This document shows positions 62,521 to 64,000 of a stretch of 64,000 bases of DNA, one piece after another. Under the pieces are notes generated by a model. That model had not been told where the DNA came from. It saw only the letters and a list, made by a program, of their open reading frames with translations, and made no database searches. The stretch covers positions 1 to 64,000 of the forward strand of contig NW_020170615.1 of assembly GCF_000524195.1 (NCBI RefSeq), given 5' to 3'. The position numbers and the translations under genes are program-made. The stretch is from Echinococcus granulosus (Eukaryota > Platyhelminthes > Cestoda > Cyclophyllidea > Taeniidae). How positions within the stretch are numbered: position 1 is the stretch's first letter; every line of letters begins with the position of its first letter.

Positions 62521-63146
62521 GAAACACGAAGTGGTGGTAAAAAACGCTGTAATCGAAACAGAGTGGCAAAATGACTTAACACGAAGCATTAATCACAATA
62601 AGCTGTTATAAATCGTGTATTTTATCAACTATCTCTGTTGAATGGCCAATTTTCTTGAGCCTCGAAATTGGCACGCAAGGTAAGCTTGTCGAGCTCCATA
62701 AAGTTTTAGGCAGGATAGAGATAGTGCATTTCTATGCTCTAATAAGGATTTATAGCAGTGCAAAGCTCCAAATGCAAGGAACTGTGGAGCTCTGCAAGTG
62801 ACATTGAAGCCAGATTGCCAGTAAATGGATCGATTACCGACCGCCGTCCGTAAGTAGCTTTAAAAATACCAACCGCTATTCCGTAATCGCAGCAGAGATT
62901 TAAACGAAAGACGAATAAAAAGCAATGCTTCAGAGCAAAAATTTGTGTGGTATTTTAATGTCTTGTTTACATAAACTTTTTTGCAGGGAGAATGTGGGCT
63001 TTGTCGAATGCTATTTTTCTTTAGTCTTTAAAGAGGTCTCGCGGTTTATCATGTATATGTATCAACTAGACACCCTAGGTTAGCCTAAAATTTTGCCTAA
63101 TATGAATAATTTTGTAATACTTGCGTTGTTTTAATGTACCTTTCAG
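62521..63146. other. AT-rich region upstream of the putative terminal exon
   Basis: An acceptor-like TTTTTTGCAG at about 62977-62986 is followed by only a short open stretch. I cannot assemble upstream exons for the candidate terminal exon at 63147. Confidence 0.3.
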
Positions 63147-63204
63147 GGAGGAAGCAAGCAGAAATTTGGAATCTCGTGATCGGGTTGTCCTCCCCCGCAC
63201 CTAG
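63147..63204 (+). CDS. Possible last coding exon of a plus-strand gene (upstream exons not found)
   Basis: Acceptor TACCTTTCAG, then an open frame in phase 2 giving EEASRNLESRDRVVLPRT and a TAG at 63202-63204. A poly(A) signal follows 60 bp later, the spacing expected of a terminal exon. The peptide is too short to assign, and chance cannot be excluded. Confidence 0.3.
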
Positions 63205-63263
63205 TGACTACAGCTCCCCTCCTTCTTGAATATTGAATTTTCCCTCCCCATCTTGTCACCTTT

Positions 63264-63269
63264 AATAAA
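63264..63269 (+). terminator. Poly(A) signal AATAAA
   Basis: Canonical hexamer in the context CTTTAATAAAGATG, followed by a T/G-containing stretch. It sits 250 bp before the first splice acceptor of the next plus-strand gene. Confidence 0.4.
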
Positions 63270-63519
63270 GATGTCCAAAACGAATTAACCGGGCTTGTCT
63301 AAGAATGTTAGGAATAGGGGAGAAAAAACCGATGAGTCTCGCTTCACAATTTGACCTAAATGATTATATTTCTGCGTTAGTTTTTGCAAAATTACTTCAC
63401 TTTATTTAAATTGACAAGGCCTTAAGGAATAGAAATAGGAGTCCATTTCCCATCCACTCAAACTTTTATTCCATTTTAGCCTACTTGTTCTGTAAATTCA
63501 GGCGTTCCTTCCCATACAG

Positions 63520-64000
63520 GATTTTACTTCTACTACTCCCATGAAATTTTGTGCTTGCGGAAAGGGTTGTTCCGATATTCAATCCCTGATTCGATGCGTA
63601 AGTTGAATTTTGAACTTCAGTTTTGGTCTAGAATAACACGTGTCGACCTGTAAAAAGTGGAAAAGCGAGTTTCACTCAAGTCTCAATTGCTGCGGATAAA
63701 CGCAGTTTGGATATGGTTAGGGATTCAACTTCTACTCTCAAACCAAAGAAAGATTTAGTTTCCTCTGGCTTATTGGGTTTGGATAATGGTGCGAATAAAT
63801 GCGACTCTTCTATTTCAAATCTTGGTACTGGCCTTCAATCTGCAGCCGAGTGTTCCATTCCAGTTGATAGGGTTTCATGTGTTGACGGTGAACGTCGGTG
63901 GTCAGAAAATCGAAACCCATCTTTTTTTGGGAAGGTTGATTGTGGTTCTGTGATATCTCTTGGTTCCTTAACAGTTCCCACATTACATGCCCAGAAAAAG
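63520..64000 (+). CDS. 5' part of an unrecognised cysteine-rich protein, truncated by the window edge
   Basis: First exon 63520-63597 begins after CCCATACAG; the ATG at 63541 opens MKFCACGKGCSDIQSLIRC and ends at a strong donor (TGC|GTAAGT). After a 34-nt intron ending GTCTAG, the frame resumes in phase at 63632 with NNTCRPVKSGK and stays open for 123 codons to the end of the window. The joined start has a CxCxxxC...C...C arrangement that could bind metal, followed by a Ser/Lys-rich, probably disordered stretch. In-frame stops upstream of 63632 make the splice necessary. The frame is also open before the ATG back to the acceptor, so an upstream exon is possible. No family recognised; a zinc-binding nuclear protein is only a guess. 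Confidence 0.55.

Noticed and set aside
1..64000. CRISPR arrays, bacterial operons, rRNA or tRNA clusters.
   Set aside because: None seen. The genes are intron-bearing and metazoan; individual tRNAs cannot be excluded by eye without a covariance-model search.

Overview
The window reads as nuclear DNA of a flatworm (Platyhelminthes), most likely a tapeworm. The basis is AT-rich, intron-bearing metazoan genes; many very small introns (34-39 nt beside ordinary ones of 60-300 nt); and a voltage-gated calcium channel beta subunit carrying the Asn/Ala substitutions typical of the flatworm 'variant' beta subunits. Nothing in it looks prokaryotic: no operons, ribosome binding sites or CRISPR arrays. 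The species call is inference; the gene calls come from reading conserved motifs and splice phases by eye.

Layout. 1-4297 is AT-rich and holds at most one upstream exon of the first gene. 4298-11600 (+) is the calcium channel beta subunit gene: SH3, HOOK, guanylate-kinase-like core, then a long low-complexity C-terminal tail. 11601-16482 is intergenic and carries one dispersed repeat and a partial copy. 16483-25487 (+) is a complete 20-exon NUP98-96 gene whose splice phases all close, giving 2025 aa. 27049-28589 (+) is a complete three-exon mitochondrial Xaa-Pro aminopeptidase 3 gene with all five metal ligands. 29192-29971 (-) encodes an unrecognised secreted cysteine-containing protein. 30422-32160 (-) is a four-exon DPH7 (diphthine methylesterase, WD40) gene whose first intron has to be GC-AG. 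33860-37640 holds a dead Ty3/gypsy retrotransposon in two complementary halves lying back to back: gag-protease on the minus strand and reverse transcriptase-integrase on the plus strand. 39085-42909 (-) is a 1274-residue single-exon protein of unknown family. From 42910 to about 62030 I find no supportable gene. A cluster of the same dispersed repeat lies at 62030-62520. A putative terminal exon with a poly(A) signal (63147-63269) is followed by the start of a new cysteine-rich gene that runs off the right edge (63520-64000).

The genes do not form one pathway. They are unrelated housekeeping or signalling genes: calcium channel trafficking, nuclear pore, mitochondrial protein maturation and diphthamide synthesis, separated by repeat-derived intergenic DNA. 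The points most worth following are the variant beta subunit (a family linked to praziquantel sensitivity), the split retrotransposon, the stop-free 39-nt intron in the aminopeptidase gene, the GC-AG intron in DPH7, and the two orphan proteins.
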